Source of the DNA: Frankia nepalensis
GTDB taxonomy: Bacteria > Actinomycetota > Actinomycetes > Frankiales > Frankiaceae
DNA length: 64,000 nucleotides
Assembly: GCF_016786325.1 (NCBI RefSeq)
Contig: NZ_JADWYU010000103.1
Span: forward strand, 1 to 64,000
Reading direction: 5' to 3'
Position 1 is the stretch's first letter; each line of letters starts with the position of its first letter. The notes under the pieces were generated by a model that worked only from the letters and a program-made list of their open reading frames with translations, made no database searches and was not told the DNA's origin. Both the position numbers and the translations under genes were made by a program. Below, one piece after another: positions 1-8,683 of this stretch.

Positions 1-51
1 ATACGACTTTTCTGCCTGTCTGGTGGGCTCGGAGTTGTTTATAAGAGACAG
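1..51. other. Illumina Nextera i7 adapter remnant (not genomic)
   Basis: Bases 18-51 match the Nextera transposase adapter (GTCTCGTGGGCTCGG followed by AGATGTGTATAAGAGACAG) with three mismatches, ending exactly in TATAAGAGACAG. The preceding bases fit the end of the P7 primer (ATACGAGAT) with two mismatches, followed by TTCTGCCT, the N703 index as written in the primer. The order primer, index, transposon end is the commercial library construct. The window therefore starts at a contig end carrying untrimmed adapter with read errors. Confidence 0.95.
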
Positions 52-149
52 CCGCGGCGGCGCGCCTCCGCGCCAGCTCGGTCGCCTGCCGCTGAAGGTC
101 GTCGCCCTGAACAACCTCTCCAGACCTCTTCACGAAGGGAGAGCGCCCC
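52..149. repeat. leuD leader with a dispersed-repeat fragment
   Basis: The first genomic bases (about 53-82) match positions 62751-62780 at about 28 of 30 bases, including GGCGCGCCT and CGCGCCAGCTCGGT. The same repeat family is thus present at both ends of the window, which may explain why the assembly broke here. No 3' end of leuC, the usual upstream partner, can be read. A leuD ribosome-binding site (GAAGGGAG) lies just before 150. Confidence 0.6.
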
Positions 150-746
150 ATGGAGGCGTTCACCACGCACACGGGTCGGGCGGTGCCGCTGCGGCGCAGC
201 GACGTCGACACCGACCAGATCATCCCCAGTGACTGGCTCAAGCGGATCGAGCGGACCGGCTTCGGTGCCGGCCTGTTCTCCGAGTGGCGCGCGGACCCGT
301 CGTTCGTGCTCAACGACCCGGCGCACGCCGGCGCGACGGTCCTGCTCGCCGGGCCGAACTTCGGCTCCGGCTCCTCGCGGGAGCACGCCGTGTGGGCGCT
401 GCAGGACTATGGCTTCCGTGCCGTCATCTCGCCGAAGTTCGCCGACATCTTCCGCGGCAACTCGCTGGGCAACGGCCTGCTGACGGTCGTCCTGCCCGCC
501 GAGACGGTCGAGACGCTCACCGCCGCGGTGGAGGCCGACCCGACGGTGGAGATCACCGTCGACCTCGGCGCCCGCGAGGTCCGCGGCGCCGGGGTGGTCG
601 CCTCGTTCGAGCTCGACGACTTCACCCGCTGGCGCCTCATGGAGGGCCTCGACGACGTCGGCCTGACCCTGCGGCACGCCGACGCGATCGGCGCGTTCGA
701 GGGCGACCGGCCGTCCTGGCTGCCGACCACGGCCCAGCCGGCCTGA
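150..746 (+). CDS. leuD: 3-isopropylmalate dehydratase small subunit
   Basis: LeuD is the small (swivel-domain) subunit of isopropylmalate isomerase. With LeuC it converts 2-isopropylmalate to 3-isopropylmalate in leucine biosynthesis in the cytosol. The 198-residue length is normal for the family. Visible hallmarks are the N-terminal [20 protein letters not shown] segment, the [13 protein letters not shown] substrate loop near residues 69-82, and [19 protein letters not shown]. An ATG with GAAGGGAG at normal spacing supports the start. leuC should lie just upstream but is cut off by the contig end. The last codons are part of a 113-bp duplication repeated 272 bp downstream. Confidence 0.96.
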   Translation: MEAFTTHTGRAVPLRRSDVDTDQIIPSDWLKRIERTGFGAGLFSEWRADPSFVLNDPAHAGATVLLAGPNFGSGSSREHAVWALQDYGFRAVISPKFADIFRGNSLGNGLLTVVLPAETVETLTAAVEADPTVEITVDLGAREVRGAGVVASFELDDFTRWRLMEGLDDVGLTLRHADAIGAFEGDRPSWLPTTAQPA

Positions 747-1058
747 GTCGCCGCTGGCTGTCCGGGTGGCCGTGAGCCACCCGGGCAGCCGGCGGCCACG
801 TCGGCCGCCAACCCAGCCGTGAGACCGGCGACGGACAGGAGCTACCCCGGTCTTCCGGACCGACCGTCGACAGGGTCCGTCGGGCGCGGAGCGTCCGACA
901 GGCGGAGCGCCGAAGGGCGCTCCGCGCCCGGTTCCGGCGACCGCCGCACGCCGACGCGATCGGCGCGTTCGAGGGCGACCGGCCGTCCTGGCTGCCGACC
1001 ACGGCCCAGCCGGCCTGAGTCGCCGCTGGCTGTCCGGGTGGCCGTGAGCCACCCGGGC
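674..1058. repeat. 113-bp perfect direct repeat (leuD 3' end and hairpin)
   Basis: Bases 674-786 and 946-1058 are identical over 113 bp. The unit holds the last 24 leuD codons with the stop, plus most of the hairpin that follows. The second copy is a gene fragment with no start and is probably untranslated. The 159 bp between the copies contain further hairpins: 904-911 with 916-923 (GGAGCGCC/GGCGCTCC), competing with a 12-bp outer stem that ends at 929. Either a recent tandem duplication or an assembly duplication. Confidence 0.9.
756..790 (+). terminator. Hairpin after leuD
   Basis: GGCTGTCCGGGTGGC, loop CGTGA, GCCACCCGGGCAGCC forms a 15-position stem with a single T-G wobble, starting nine bases after the leuD stop. 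There is no T tract, which is common for terminators in high-GC actinobacteria. A slightly weaker version ends the second repeat copy near 1028-1063. Confidence 0.65.
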
Positions 1059-1556
1059 CGGCTGACGGCCGCGTCCGGCCGCCAACCCGGCAACGGAACC
1101 GGTGACGGGAGCGTCGAAAGGCGCCGGTTTGCGGCGACCGGGGGCCCGCCCGGGTGGGCCGACTTCGTCGGACCTATGGCCCGCAAGGACAGGGCGATGC
1201 CACTCTGGTGACAGGGCTGTTGGTGGAGTTGCCCCTGCTGCCGGTGCCTCGCGCTGCGCGCCCGGGGGTGGGCGAAGAACCCGCTGTCGCGGCACCGGGC
1301 AACCATATGGTGACGCAACGTCTGAAACGGTCCTGAAATCGGACCGCGGATTGCGCCGTTCGTGTCTGGTTGTGTGCTCTGCCCGGGGGATGGCGAACCG
1401 GTCGCCGATTGTCCCGAACCCGCTGACGTGCGGGTTTGTGTGACGCGACACGCTTCCGGGAATTGCCCTCGGCAGTAGAGATGCCTACGGTGCAGCGCAG
1501 TGTGATGCCCGATCTGCTCCCCACCCCGCTCCCGCGGGGGGTGTCCGGAGGTTGTT
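1059..1556 (+). promoter_or_regulatory. hup upstream region with a sigma-A type promoter
   Basis: No gene is seen in this spacer. A good housekeeping promoter lies at TTGCCC (1463-1468), 17-nt spacer, TACGGT (1486-1491), leaving an untranslated leader of roughly 60 bases before the hup GTG. GGAGG at 1547-1551 is the hup ribosome-binding site. The first part of the spacer is diverged sequence related to the leuD repeat tail. Confidence 0.55.
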
Positions 1557-1838
1557 GTGAACAAGTCCCAGTTGGTTGACCGCATTGCCCAGCAGATCGA
1601 AGGTGGCCGGTCGAACGCGACCAAGGCCGTCGACGCGGTCTTCCACGCCATCCAGGAGGCCGTCTCGAACGGCGAGAAGGTGACGATCACCGGTTTCGGT
1701 GTCTTCGAGCGCGTGGAGCGTGCCGAGCGGACCGGCCGCAACCCGGCGACCGGCGAGCCGGTGCACGTCCCCGCGTCGGTCGTTCCGAAGTTCCGCCCGG
1801 GCTCGGAGTTCAAGTCGAGCGTTTCCTCGAGCAGCTGA
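1557..1838 (+). CDS. hup: DNA-binding protein HU
   Basis: Small histone-like nucleoid protein that bends and compacts DNA as a dimer. The 93-residue product begins MNKSQLVDRIA and has the full HU body: the helical dimer core, the beta-arm signature (GFGVFERVERAERTGRNP, residues about 45-62, including the RNPATGEPV arm tip) and a short C-terminus ending near KSSVSSSS. It lacks the long Lys/Ala tail of mycobacterial HupB and so resembles the short HupA of Streptomyces. GTG start with GGAGG five bases upstream. Position between leuD and ppk matches M. tuberculosis hupB. Confidence 0.95.
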   Translation: MNKSQLVDRIAQQIEGGRSNATKAVDAVFHAIQEAVSNGEKVTITGFGVFERVERAERTGRNPATGEPVHVPASVVPKFRPGSEFKSSVSSSS

Positions 1839-1879
1839 GCCGGGGCGGGCGCGGCGAGGCCGCCCTGTTTCGCGGGGCC

Positions 1880-1909
1880 CCCGCCGACCTGCGCCAGTAG
1901 GTCGGCGGG
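1880..1909 (+). terminator. Terminator hairpin after hup
   Basis: CCCGCCGACCT, 8-base loop, AGGTCGGCGGG forms a perfect 11-bp stem about 40 bases after the hup stop. There is no T tract. Confidence 0.7.
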
Positions 1910-2083
1910 AAGGCGCCTCCTTGGCTGGACCCCACGACCGCGCCGCGAGACCGCTGAGGGGGCAACCCCGACATCGAGCTTCTCGCGGCCGAGGCGGGGG
2001 TCTTGGCCACCTTTTGGCCTGCCTTCCCGCGGTCGGCTTTCCGAACCGGGGACAGGCCGCGTGGCGACGCATGCATGAAAGAC

Positions 2084-2119
2084 GACGCCTCGCTGGCGCA
2101 CGGCGGTCAGCGAGGCGTC
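2084..2119 (-). terminator. Hairpin downstream of ppk
   Basis: GACGCCTCGCTG and CAGCGAGGCGTC form a perfect 12-bp stem with a 12-base loop, about 100 bases beyond the ppk stop on the minus strand. It sits between convergent hup and ppk, so it may act on both. The rest of 1910-2222 holds no convincing gene. Confidence 0.65.
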
Positions 2120-2222
2120 ACCGTCGTCGAGGACACCCCGGCCACGCACCTGGCCCGGGGCCACCTGGCCCGGAGCCCCGACTGGTCCGCCGTCGGGGCC
2201 GGGCAGGTCGTCGGCGGGCCCG

Positions 2223-4460
2223 TCAGGAACGACGGCCCAGCGCCCAGCTGGCCAGGTCACCCTGGTAGTCGGACAGCCGGGCCTCGTCGGGGCCGGTGAC
2301 GCGCGGCTCCCACCGGCCGCTCGGCGTCAGCTCCCAGACCGCCACGCTGTCCGAGAAGGCGTGGTCGAGCATCGCCCGCAGGGCCGCGCGCTGGTCCGGC
2401 TGCTTCACCCGGACCAGCGCCTCGACCCGGCGGTCCAGGTTGCGGTGCATCATGTCCGCGCTGCCGAGCCAGACCTCGTCGCCCGCGGTGAACTCGAACA
2501 CCCGGCTGTGCTCCAGGTAGCGGCCGAGGACCGAGCGCACCAGCACCGTCTCCGACAGGCCCTCCACCCCGGGGCGCAGCGCGCAGATGCCGCGTACCAG
2601 GCAGCGGACCGGCACGCCGGCGCGCGACGCCCGGTAGAGCGCGTCGATCAACTGCTCGTCGACGAGGCTGTTCACCTTGATCTGGATCCCGGACGGCTCG
2701 CCGGCCCGGGCGGCCGCGGCCTCCCGGTCGATCCGCTCGATGATGCCGTCGCGCATGTGCTGCGGGGCGACCAGCAGCGACCGGTAGACGCTGCGCCGGC
2801 TGTAGCCGGTGAGCACGTTGAACAGGTCGGTGAGATCCGCGCCGACGTCCGGCTCGGCGGTCAGCAGGCCCAGGTCCTCGTAGAGCCGGGCCGTCTTCGG
2901 GTTGTAGTTCCCGGTGCCGACGTGGCAGTAGCGCCGCAGCGTGTCGCCCTCCTGGCGGACGACCAGGCACGTCTTGGTGTGCGTCTTCAGCCCGATCAGG
3001 CCGTAGACGACGTGGCAGCCGGCGCGTTCCAGCTCCCGGGCCCAGCGGATGTTGGCGCTCTCGTCGAACCGGGCCTTGATCTCGACGAGGACGACCACCT
3101 CCTTGCCGGCCTCGGCCGCGGCGATCAGCGCGTCCACGATCGGCGAGTCGCCGGACGTCCGGTAGAGCGTCTGCTTGATCGCGAGCACCTGCGGGTCGGC
3201 CGCGGCCTGCTCGATGAAACGCTGCACGGAGGTCGTGAACGAGTCGTACGGGTGGTGCACCAGCACGTCGCGCCCGCGCAGCACCGCGAAGAAGTCCGCC
3301 GGCTCGCCCGCCTCGTTGAGCAGGCTCGGCTGGGTGACGGGAACCCGCGGCGGGTACTTCAGCTCCGGCCGGTCCAGGTCGTAGAGCGCCCACAGCACCG
3401 ACAGGTCCAGCAGCCCGTGCACCCGGTGCACGTCCCGGGGCGAGACCTCCAGCTCGTGGCTGAGCATCCGCAGCAGGTCGTCACCGATGTCGGCCGAGAC
3501 CTCGAGGCGCACCGGCGGCCCGAAGCGGCGGCGGGCGAGCTCGCGCTCCAGCGCCTGCAGCAGGTTCTCGGCCTCGTCCTCCTCGACCTCGAGGTCGGCG
3601 TTGCGGGTCACCCGGAAGGGGTGCGAGTCGACGACCTCCAGGCCAGGGAACAGCTTCGAGAGCTGGGCCTCGATCACCTGCTCCAGCGGCACGTAGGAGG
3701 CGCGGCTGTCGGCCCCGTCCGGCTCCGCGCCGTCGATGTCCTGGCCCGCCGGGTCACCGCTGGACTCGGCGCCGCCGGCGTGCTGGCCGGGGTGGTCGAG
3801 CCGGATCAGCCGCGGCACGTTCTGCGGCACCTTCACCCGCGCGAACTTCAGGGTGTCGTCGTCCGGGTCGCGCACCAGCACGGCGAGGTTCAGCGACAGC
3901 CCGCTGATGTAGGGGAACGGGTGGGCGGGGTCGAACGCCAGCGGGGTGAGCACGGGAAAGACCTGCTGGTCGAAGTAGTCCCGCAGGTACTCGCGCTGGT
4001 CGTCCGTGAGCTGGTGCCAGTACCGGATGTTGATGCCGGCGTGCGCGAGCGAGGGCGCGACCTCGTCGCTGAAACAGCGCGCGGCCCGGTCGGTGAGCTG
4101 GGCGGTCCTGGAACTGATCAGCTCGAGCTGCGCGCGGGGGGTCAGGCCGTCCGCGGAGCGGACGGTGAGCCCGGTGGCCTCCCGGCGCATGAGCCCGGCG
4201 ACCCGGACCATGTAGAACTCGTCCAGGTTGCCCGCGAAGATCGCGAGGAACTTCGCCCGCTCCAGCAGTGGCGTGCTCACGTCCTCGGCCAGCGCCAGCA
4301 CGCGCGCGTTGAAGTCCAGCCAGGACGTCTCGCGGTTGATGAAGCGGTCGGCGGGCAGGTCGGACGGCTCCGGCGGACGGGGCGCCTCCAAGGGCTCGAG
4401 GAGGGCGCTGCGGGGCTTGCGTTGGGGCTGCTCGGACCTCGTCACCACCAGCTCGGCCAT
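2223..4460 (-). CDS. ppk: Polyphosphate kinase 1
   Basis: PPK1 reversibly transfers the ATP gamma-phosphate onto inorganic polyphosphate. Family hallmarks are complete: N-terminal [19 protein letters not shown] and [20 protein letters not shown] and [13 protein letters not shown] in the catalytic core, then HTKTCLVV and [19 protein letters not shown]. The latter two carry the histidines equivalent to E. coli His435 (phosphorylated) and His454. About 745 residues, slightly long because of an acidic insert ([18 protein letters not shown]) near residue 235. An ATG at 4460 is used; a TTG seven codons upstream (4481) is also open. Gene order hup-ppk-cofC is as in mycobacteria. Confidence 0.94.
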   Translation of the reverse strand: MAELVVTRSEQPQRKPRSALLEPLEAPRPPEPSDLPADRFINRETSWLDFNARVLALAEDVSTPLLERAKFLAIFAGNLDEFYMVRVAGLMRREATGLTVRSADGLTPRAQLELISSRTAQLTDRAARCFSDEVAPSLAHAGINIRYWHQLTDDQREYLRDYFDQQVFPVLTPLAFDPAHPFPYISGLSLNLAVLVRDPDDDTLKFARVKVPQNVPRLIRLDHPGQHAGGAESSGDPAGQDIDGAEPDGADSRASYVPLEQVIEAQLSKLFPGLEVVDSHPFRVTRNADLEVEEDEAENLLQALERELARRRFGPPVRLEVSADIGDDLLRMLSHELEVSPRDVHRVHGLLDLSVLWALYDLDRPELKYPPRVPVTQPSLLNEAGEPADFFAVLRGRDVLVHHPYDSFTTSVQRFIEQAAADPQVLAIKQTLYRTSGDSPIVDALIAAAEAGKEVVVLVEIKARFDESANIRWARELERAGCHVVYGLIGLKTHTKTCLVVRQEGDTLRRYCHVGTGNYNPKTARLYEDLGLLTAEPDVGADLTDLFNVLTGYSRRSVYRSLLVAPQHMRDGIIERIDREAAAARAGEPSGIQIKVNSLVDEQLIDALYRASRAGVPVRCLVRGICALRPGVEGLSETVLVRSVLGRYLEHSRVFEFTAGDEVWLGSADMMHRNLDRRVEALVRVKQPDQRAALRAMLDHAFSDSVAVWELTPSGRWEPRVTGPDEARLSDYQGDLASWALGRRS

Positions 4461-4910
4461 GTCAGCGATGGTGCCAGGCAAAGGTGAACTCGGCAGCTTG
4501 TCCCGATGTCCGGCTTAGGTCGTGACCCGCCGCGCCCGAGCGATCGCCTGTCGCGTGACCGGTGGCGATAATGTCCGTTCATACGCGGGAAACACGACTG
4601 GCGGACCATCAGTTGCGGCCGTGTTACAGGCACCCGCTCCGCTCGCTGGTGAGCGGATCTAGCCTGCTTGCTGACGATGGACGGGCAGCGCCGCCCGACC
4701 GGGTGGAAGGGACCGGAGCGAGCTCGCTCACCGGGTGACCGGACAGCGGGTCCTGCTCGCCGGTCCGGGCACCGCTGCCTGCCCGGGGCCGCTCGTCAGG
4801 CCGGCCGCTCGCGCGTCCAGCCGGGGTCCCGCGCCCAGGCCCGCGATGTCGAGCTTCGCGGCGAAAGATCTCGACCTGTCCCGACGAATGATGAGGTGGG
4901 TGCGCTAGCC
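4461..4910. promoter_or_regulatory. Divergent intergenic region, ppk / transglutaminase
   Basis: A spacer of about 450 bp between divergent genes that must hold both promoters. I see no strong consensus promoter and no RNA gene. An open frame runs from a TTG at 4668 into the downstream gene, but its translation upstream of 4911 is low-complexity and not family-like. Confidence 0.4.
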
Positions 4911-5912
4911 GTGCAGGACCTGTTGGCTCCCCCGCGCCTGGCCGCCGGGCAGGCGCTCGAGGCCGAGCCGGTCGCGGCCGGTGAGGAGGAGCTGGCGGCG
5001 GCCGAGCGGGTCACCTACCGGATCCGCCAGCGGCTGCGCTACACCTACGACGGCCCGGCCCGTGGCCTGACGCACCGGCTGGTGGTGCTGCCGCCGAACC
5101 GGCACGGCGACCAGGTCTCCCGGTACGGGGAGCTGGTGATCTCCGCGCCCGACGCCACGGTCGCGTGGGAGCGCGGGCCGGACGGGCAGCGGACCGCCAC
5201 CATCACCCTCGACGAGGTGCCCGGCCTTCTCGACTTCGACGTCACCGCCGTCGTCGACCGCGGCCCCGCGGCTGGCTGGCCGGCGTTGCCGGCGTCCGCG
5301 CTGACCGGCCGGCGGCTGCTCGCGCCGACGCCGCTGACCACCCCGGACGAGTCACTCACCGCCGTCGCCCGCCGGCTCGCCGGCCCGGACCCGTTGACCA
5401 CCGCGCGCCGGTGCTGCGCCTGGGTGTTCGAGAACATCGCCTACCGCCCCGGGTCGACCACGGTCGGGACGACCGCGGCGCAGGCGGCGGCGGGCGGCGC
5501 GGGGGTATGCCAGGACCAGGCCCATGTCATGATCGCTCTGTGTCGGGCCGCCGGGTTGCCGGCCCGGTACGTGCTGGGCCATCTGCTCGGCGACGGCGCG
5601 TCGCACGCCTGGGCAGAGGTGGTCCTGCCCGACGGCTGGGCACCGCCACCGCCCGGCCCGCCGGCGCGTGGCCAGGCGGGGCGAGGCTGGGCCGCCCCCG
5701 GTGGGGCCGGCGCCGTGGCGGTCGCGCTCGACCCCTGCCACAACCAGCTCGCCGACCGTCGGTACGTGACGATCGCGGCCGGCCGGGACTACCAGGACGT
5801 CATGCCGACCTCGGGCTGGTACTGCGGTAGCGGTCGCGGGGCGCTCACCACGACCCAGCGGGTCGAGGTCGTCGAGCTGGCTGGCCTCCCGCCGCGCCGC
5901 CTGGCTTCCTAG
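4911..5912 (+). CDS. Transglutaminase-like cysteine protease family protein
   Basis: About 333 residues with the two-part layout of the bacterial transglutaminase-like family. An N-terminal beta domain (YRIRQRLRYTYDGPARGLTH) is followed by the papain-like core with a visible catalytic triad: Cys in GGAGVCQDQAH, His in GASHAWAEV, Asp in ALDPCHNQL. The C-terminal GRDYQDVMPTSG is also typical. Such proteins may cleave or crosslink peptides; the substrate is unknown. A Pro/Gly loop (PPPPGPPARGQAGRG) interrupts the core between His and Asp. GTG at 4911 with GAGGTGGG about ten bases upstream is preferred to the upstream TTG. Cytosolic: no signal peptide is seen. Confidence 0.82.
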   Translation: MQDLLAPPRLAAGQALEAEPVAAGEEELAAAERVTYRIRQRLRYTYDGPARGLTHRLVVLPPNRHGDQVSRYGELVISAPDATVAWERGPDGQRTATITLDEVPGLLDFDVTAVVDRGPAAGWPALPASALTGRRLLAPTPLTTPDESLTAVARRLAGPDPLTTARRCCAWVFENIAYRPGSTTVGTTAAQAAAGGAGVCQDQAHVMIALCRAAGLPARYVLGHLLGDGASHAWAEVVLPDGWAPPPPGPPARGQAGRGWAAPGGAGAVAVALDPCHNQLADRRYVTIAAGRDYQDVMPTSGWYCGSGRGALTTTQRVEVVELAGLPPRRLAS

Positions 5913-6042
5913 CGTCTCCTGGCTTCCGGAGCCGCCCGGCTTCCAGAGCCGGCCCGTCCCGGCTTCCAGAGTCGGCGCGCCGGGCCAACCAGGCCATACC
6001 GGACCCGGTGTCCCCCCGGCGCGACACGCTGGTCGTGTCGCG
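5903..6042. repeat. Short GGCTTCC repeats and a palindromic site
   Basis: Four GGCTTCC-containing units, three of the type GGCTTCC(A/G)GAG(C/T)CGGC, start near 5903, 5921, 5938 and 5961; the first overlaps the end of the transglutaminase gene. A separate 9-bp inverted repeat, CGCGACACG (6020-6028) and CGTGTCGCG (6034-6042), has operator-like symmetry. The remainder of 5913-6479 contains no gene I can support. Confidence 0.4.
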
Positions 6043-6479
6043 ACACGCCCGGCGAGGTGGCCCGCGAGCGGAGGCCGGCGAGGGCGCTGGCGATCGGCCA
6101 TGCCCGTCAGGCAAAGGCGCGCCGGCTGGCCGGCCTGATCGCCGCGCTGGCGGCTCACCGCGATTCATTTGCTGCCCGACACGAGACCTAATCACGCTCG
6201 TGGTCACGCTACAGATACGGTGCGTGTCGAATCGTGAACCGACCGGATGCACGAATGGCATGGCTGTCGCCCGGAGGATCCACTGCCCGGCTCGGCTCGC
6301 CCGTCCGGCGGCCGGCTCCGCCGGTCCGCCGGCCCCGGCGCGGCGCCGCCAGGCGGTGACGCGAGCCGCGGTGATGGCGAGGCGCGGTGAGGGCGAGGCG
6401 TGATGGTGCCTGGGCGTGGTTGCCCTGGGGCGCGGTGGCCGGCTGGTCGGCGGGGGCGAGGAGAGGGGCGGCGCGAGCC

Positions 6480-7946
6480 GTGACAGACATCGACGCCGCG
6501 GGCCGGTCGATGGCCGCGGCCAGTCCACGGGGCGGCGCCGTCGTGGCGGCCACCACCGCGTCGCCCCTGGCTCTGGTGGCCGCCGGGGAAGCGCCGTCGC
6601 CACCGACGATCACCAGATCGGCCGCCGTCGTGCCCCTCGTCGCGGCGTTCGTCACCGGGATGGCGCGGCTGGTCACCGACGACGGCGGCCTGCTGGTCGT
6701 CGACGCCGGCGCGGCCGGCGCCGGGTTCGCGGCGACCGGGGTGGCCGGCGCCTGGGCGTGGCGCGCGAGGGCCACCGAGCGAGCCTGGCTCGCCCGGCTG
6801 CTCCTGGTGCTCGGTGCCTGGACCCTGATCCAGGCGGTCCGGGTGGCGGTCGGCCCGGCGTCCGCGTCCGGCCCGGGGCGCGCGGCCCTCGCCGCCGGCG
6901 CGCTGGCCGCGCCGGTGCTGGCCGCGGTGGCCCTCGTGGTCCGTCCCCGGCCGGCCACGCGCCCCGCCGCGCAGCCGGTCGTGGTCCAGCCGGTCGTGGT
7001 CCAGGCCGCCGTCGCCACGGGCGGCCTGACTCCTGGCCTGGCCGGCGCCCCCGGCGCCCAGCGCCGTGCCGGGGGCCCCACGCCGGCCAGGGACGGCGCC
7101 GGGGCGGCCCTGGGCGTCCGGCTGGCGAGCGCGCTGACGACCGCCCGCCGCAAGGGCTGGGACGTGGCTGGCTTCGACGTGCACTACCAGCCGATCGTGC
7201 GGCTCAGCGACGGCGCCGTCGTCGGGCTGGAGGCGCTTGCCCGCTGGACGGAGCCCGGGCGCGGCCCGGTGCCGCCACTCACCTTCGTCACCGCCGCGGA
7301 GGCCGGCGGCCTGGTGGCGGCCCTCGACGAGTTCGTGCTCGGCCGGGCCTGCGCCGAGGTCGCGACCGTGGTGCCCGTCGTCGCCGGCGCCCCGCCGCCC
7401 CGGCTGCACGTCAACATCTCGGCGACCCGGCTCGTGGACCCGGCGCTGCCGGACGTGTTCGCCCGCGCGCTCGGCGTCAGCGGCCTGGACCCGGCCCGCC
7501 TCGTCGTCGAGGTCACCGAGACGTCCCGGATCGCCGACCTGACCGTCGCCGCGCGGGTGCTCGAGGCGGTCAGGGCGCTCGGGCCGGCCGTCGCGATGGA
7601 CGACGTCGGCGCCGGCCACACCACCTTCGAGGCCCTGCATCGGCTGCCCGTGACCGTCGTGAAGCTCGACCGCGGCCTGATCGAGAACCCGCTCGGCCCT
7701 GAGCGGGCCGCGCGACTCGGGCGGTCGGTCATCACCGTCGCGCGCTCGCTTGGCGCCCAGGTCGTCGCCGAGGGCATCGAACGGCGGACCCAGCGCGCCG
7801 ACCTCGCGCTGCTCGGCTGCGAGCTAGGCCAGGGCTACCTGTTCGCCCGGCCCGCGCCACTGGCCGCGCTCGGTCCGCTGCTCGCGGCCGCCTTCGCCGG
7901 GCCGGGCCCCGCCCCCGTCGCCCGGACCGCCGGCAGCAGGCCGTAG
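6480..7946 (+). CDS. Membrane-anchored EAL-domain cyclic-di-GMP phosphodiesterase
   Basis: Predicted to hydrolyse cyclic di-GMP to pGpG. The first ~150 residues contain about three hydrophobic segments (for example PLVAAFVTGMARLV and LLLVLGAWTLIQAV), so the protein is probably membrane-bound. An Ala/Pro linker follows, then an EAL domain. Catalytic signatures are intact: E251-A-L in GLEALARW, HVNISATRL, VEVTET, MDDVGAGHTTF, VKLDRGLI, VAEGIER and QGYLFARP. No GGDEF domain is seen. GTG at 6480 is chosen because AGGAGAGGGG lies at normal distance; an in-frame GTG at 6387 would add an Arg/Trp-rich stretch. The 3' end overlaps the convergent cyclase gene by 112 bp. Confidence 0.9.
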   Translation: MTDIDAAGRSMAAASPRGGAVVAATTASPLALVAAGEAPSPPTITRSAAVVPLVAAFVTGMARLVTDDGGLLVVDAGAAGAGFAATGVAGAWAWRARATERAWLARLLLVLGAWTLIQAVRVAVGPASASGPGRAALAAGALAAPVLAAVALVVRPRPATRPAAQPVVVQPVVVQAAVATGGLTPGLAGAPGAQRRAGGPTPARDGAGAALGVRLASALTTARRKGWDVAGFDVHYQPIVRLSDGAVVGLEALARWTEPGRGPVPPLTFVTAAEAGGLVAALDEFVLGRACAEVATVVPVVAGAPPPRLHVNISATRLVDPALPDVFARALGVSGLDPARLVVEVTETSRIADLTVAARVLEAVRALGPAVAMDDVGAGHTTFEALHRLPVTVVKLDRGLIENPLGPERAARLGRSVITVARSLGAQVVAEGIERRTQRADLALLGCELGQGYLFARPAPLAALGPLLAAAFAGPGPAPVARTAGSRP

Positions 7947-8683
7947 ACCGTCGCCGGTGAGCCGGAGCCGGCGCGGTTGCGGGTCCCACCGACCAGCACC
8001 CACGCGCCGACGGCCGGCAGCGCGCCCAGGTTGGTCAGGTTCTCCAGCGAGATCCGCCGCTGCCCGTACAGCGCGCGGGAGACCGCGTAACTGGTGTCCA
8101 GGCCCGGGTCCGGGCCGAAGGTGTCGGTGCCGAGCGCGCCGCGCCGGCCGAGCCGGCCGGTCTCGAGCAGCCACTCGACGGCGGCCAGCGCGAACCCTGG
8201 CTGGTGGATCCGGCCGGCGGAGTCCAGGTTCGCGTACGCCGGCGTGCCCCAGCGGTCCGACCAGCCCGTCCAGGCCAGCACCGCCGCGCCGGGCGGGATC
8301 GGGCCGTGGGCGTCCTCGAACGCGGCGAGATCCGCGACCGTCACCTGGTAGTCCGGGTCGCGCGCGGCGGCCGCCCGCACGTCCAGGCGCACCGCTGGCA
8401 GGAACAGGTCGTCCGCGGTGAGCTCGTCCGCCGCCGCGCCGCCGGCCTCGAAGTGCGCCGGCGCCCCCCAGTGCGTGCCGGTGTGCTCGCCGGAGCACAC
8501 CCGCCGCAGGTAGTAGCCGTCCACGTCGATCGACGCGGCCGTCGTCATCGTGAACGGCGGGTCGCCGGGGAACAGCGGCGTCGTCGCCGGGTCGTGCACG
8601 TGCGCGAGCAGCACCGGCCGCACCGGCGCCGCCGGCCACCCGGCGAGCGCCATCCCGTCGTGCGCGCCGTCGTCAGCCGGCAT
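7835..8683 (-). CDS. Cyclase-family (kynurenine formamidase-like) protein
   Basis: About 282 residues of the putative cyclase family (PF04199), which includes metal-dependent kynurenine formamidases. The metal-binding motif HxGTHxDxPxH is read at residues 67-77 as HTGTHWGAPAH. All histidines are present but the acidic ligand (position 73) is Gly. Further family features are WTGWSDRWGT, GTDTFGPDPGLDTS and ENLTNLGALPAVGAWV. The ~40-residue C-terminal tail is low-complexity and overlaps the EAL gene on the other strand. The start overlaps the end of cofC by 11 bp, so the two are probably co-transcribed. Substrate unknown; activity uncertain because of the missing Asp. Confidence 0.8.
   Translation of the reverse strand: MPADDGAHDGMALAGWPAAPVRPVLLAHVHDPATTPLFPGDPPFTMTTAASIDVDGYYLRRVCSGEHTGTHWGAPAHFEAGGAAADELTADDLFLPAVRLDVRAAAARDPDYQVTVADLAAFEDAHGPIPPGAAVLAWTGWSDRWGTPAYANLDSAGRIHQPGFALAAVEWLLETGRLGRRGALGTDTFGPDPGLDTSYAVSRALYGQRRISLENLTNLGALPAVGAWVLVGGTRNRAGSGSPATVYGLLPAVRATGAGPGPAKAAASSGPSAASGAGRANR

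Noticed and set aside
4668-4910. 81-codon N-terminal extension of the transglutaminase-like protein from a TTG
   Set aside because: Low-complexity Arg/Gly sequence, rare start codon and a better GTG with ribosome-binding site at 4911.
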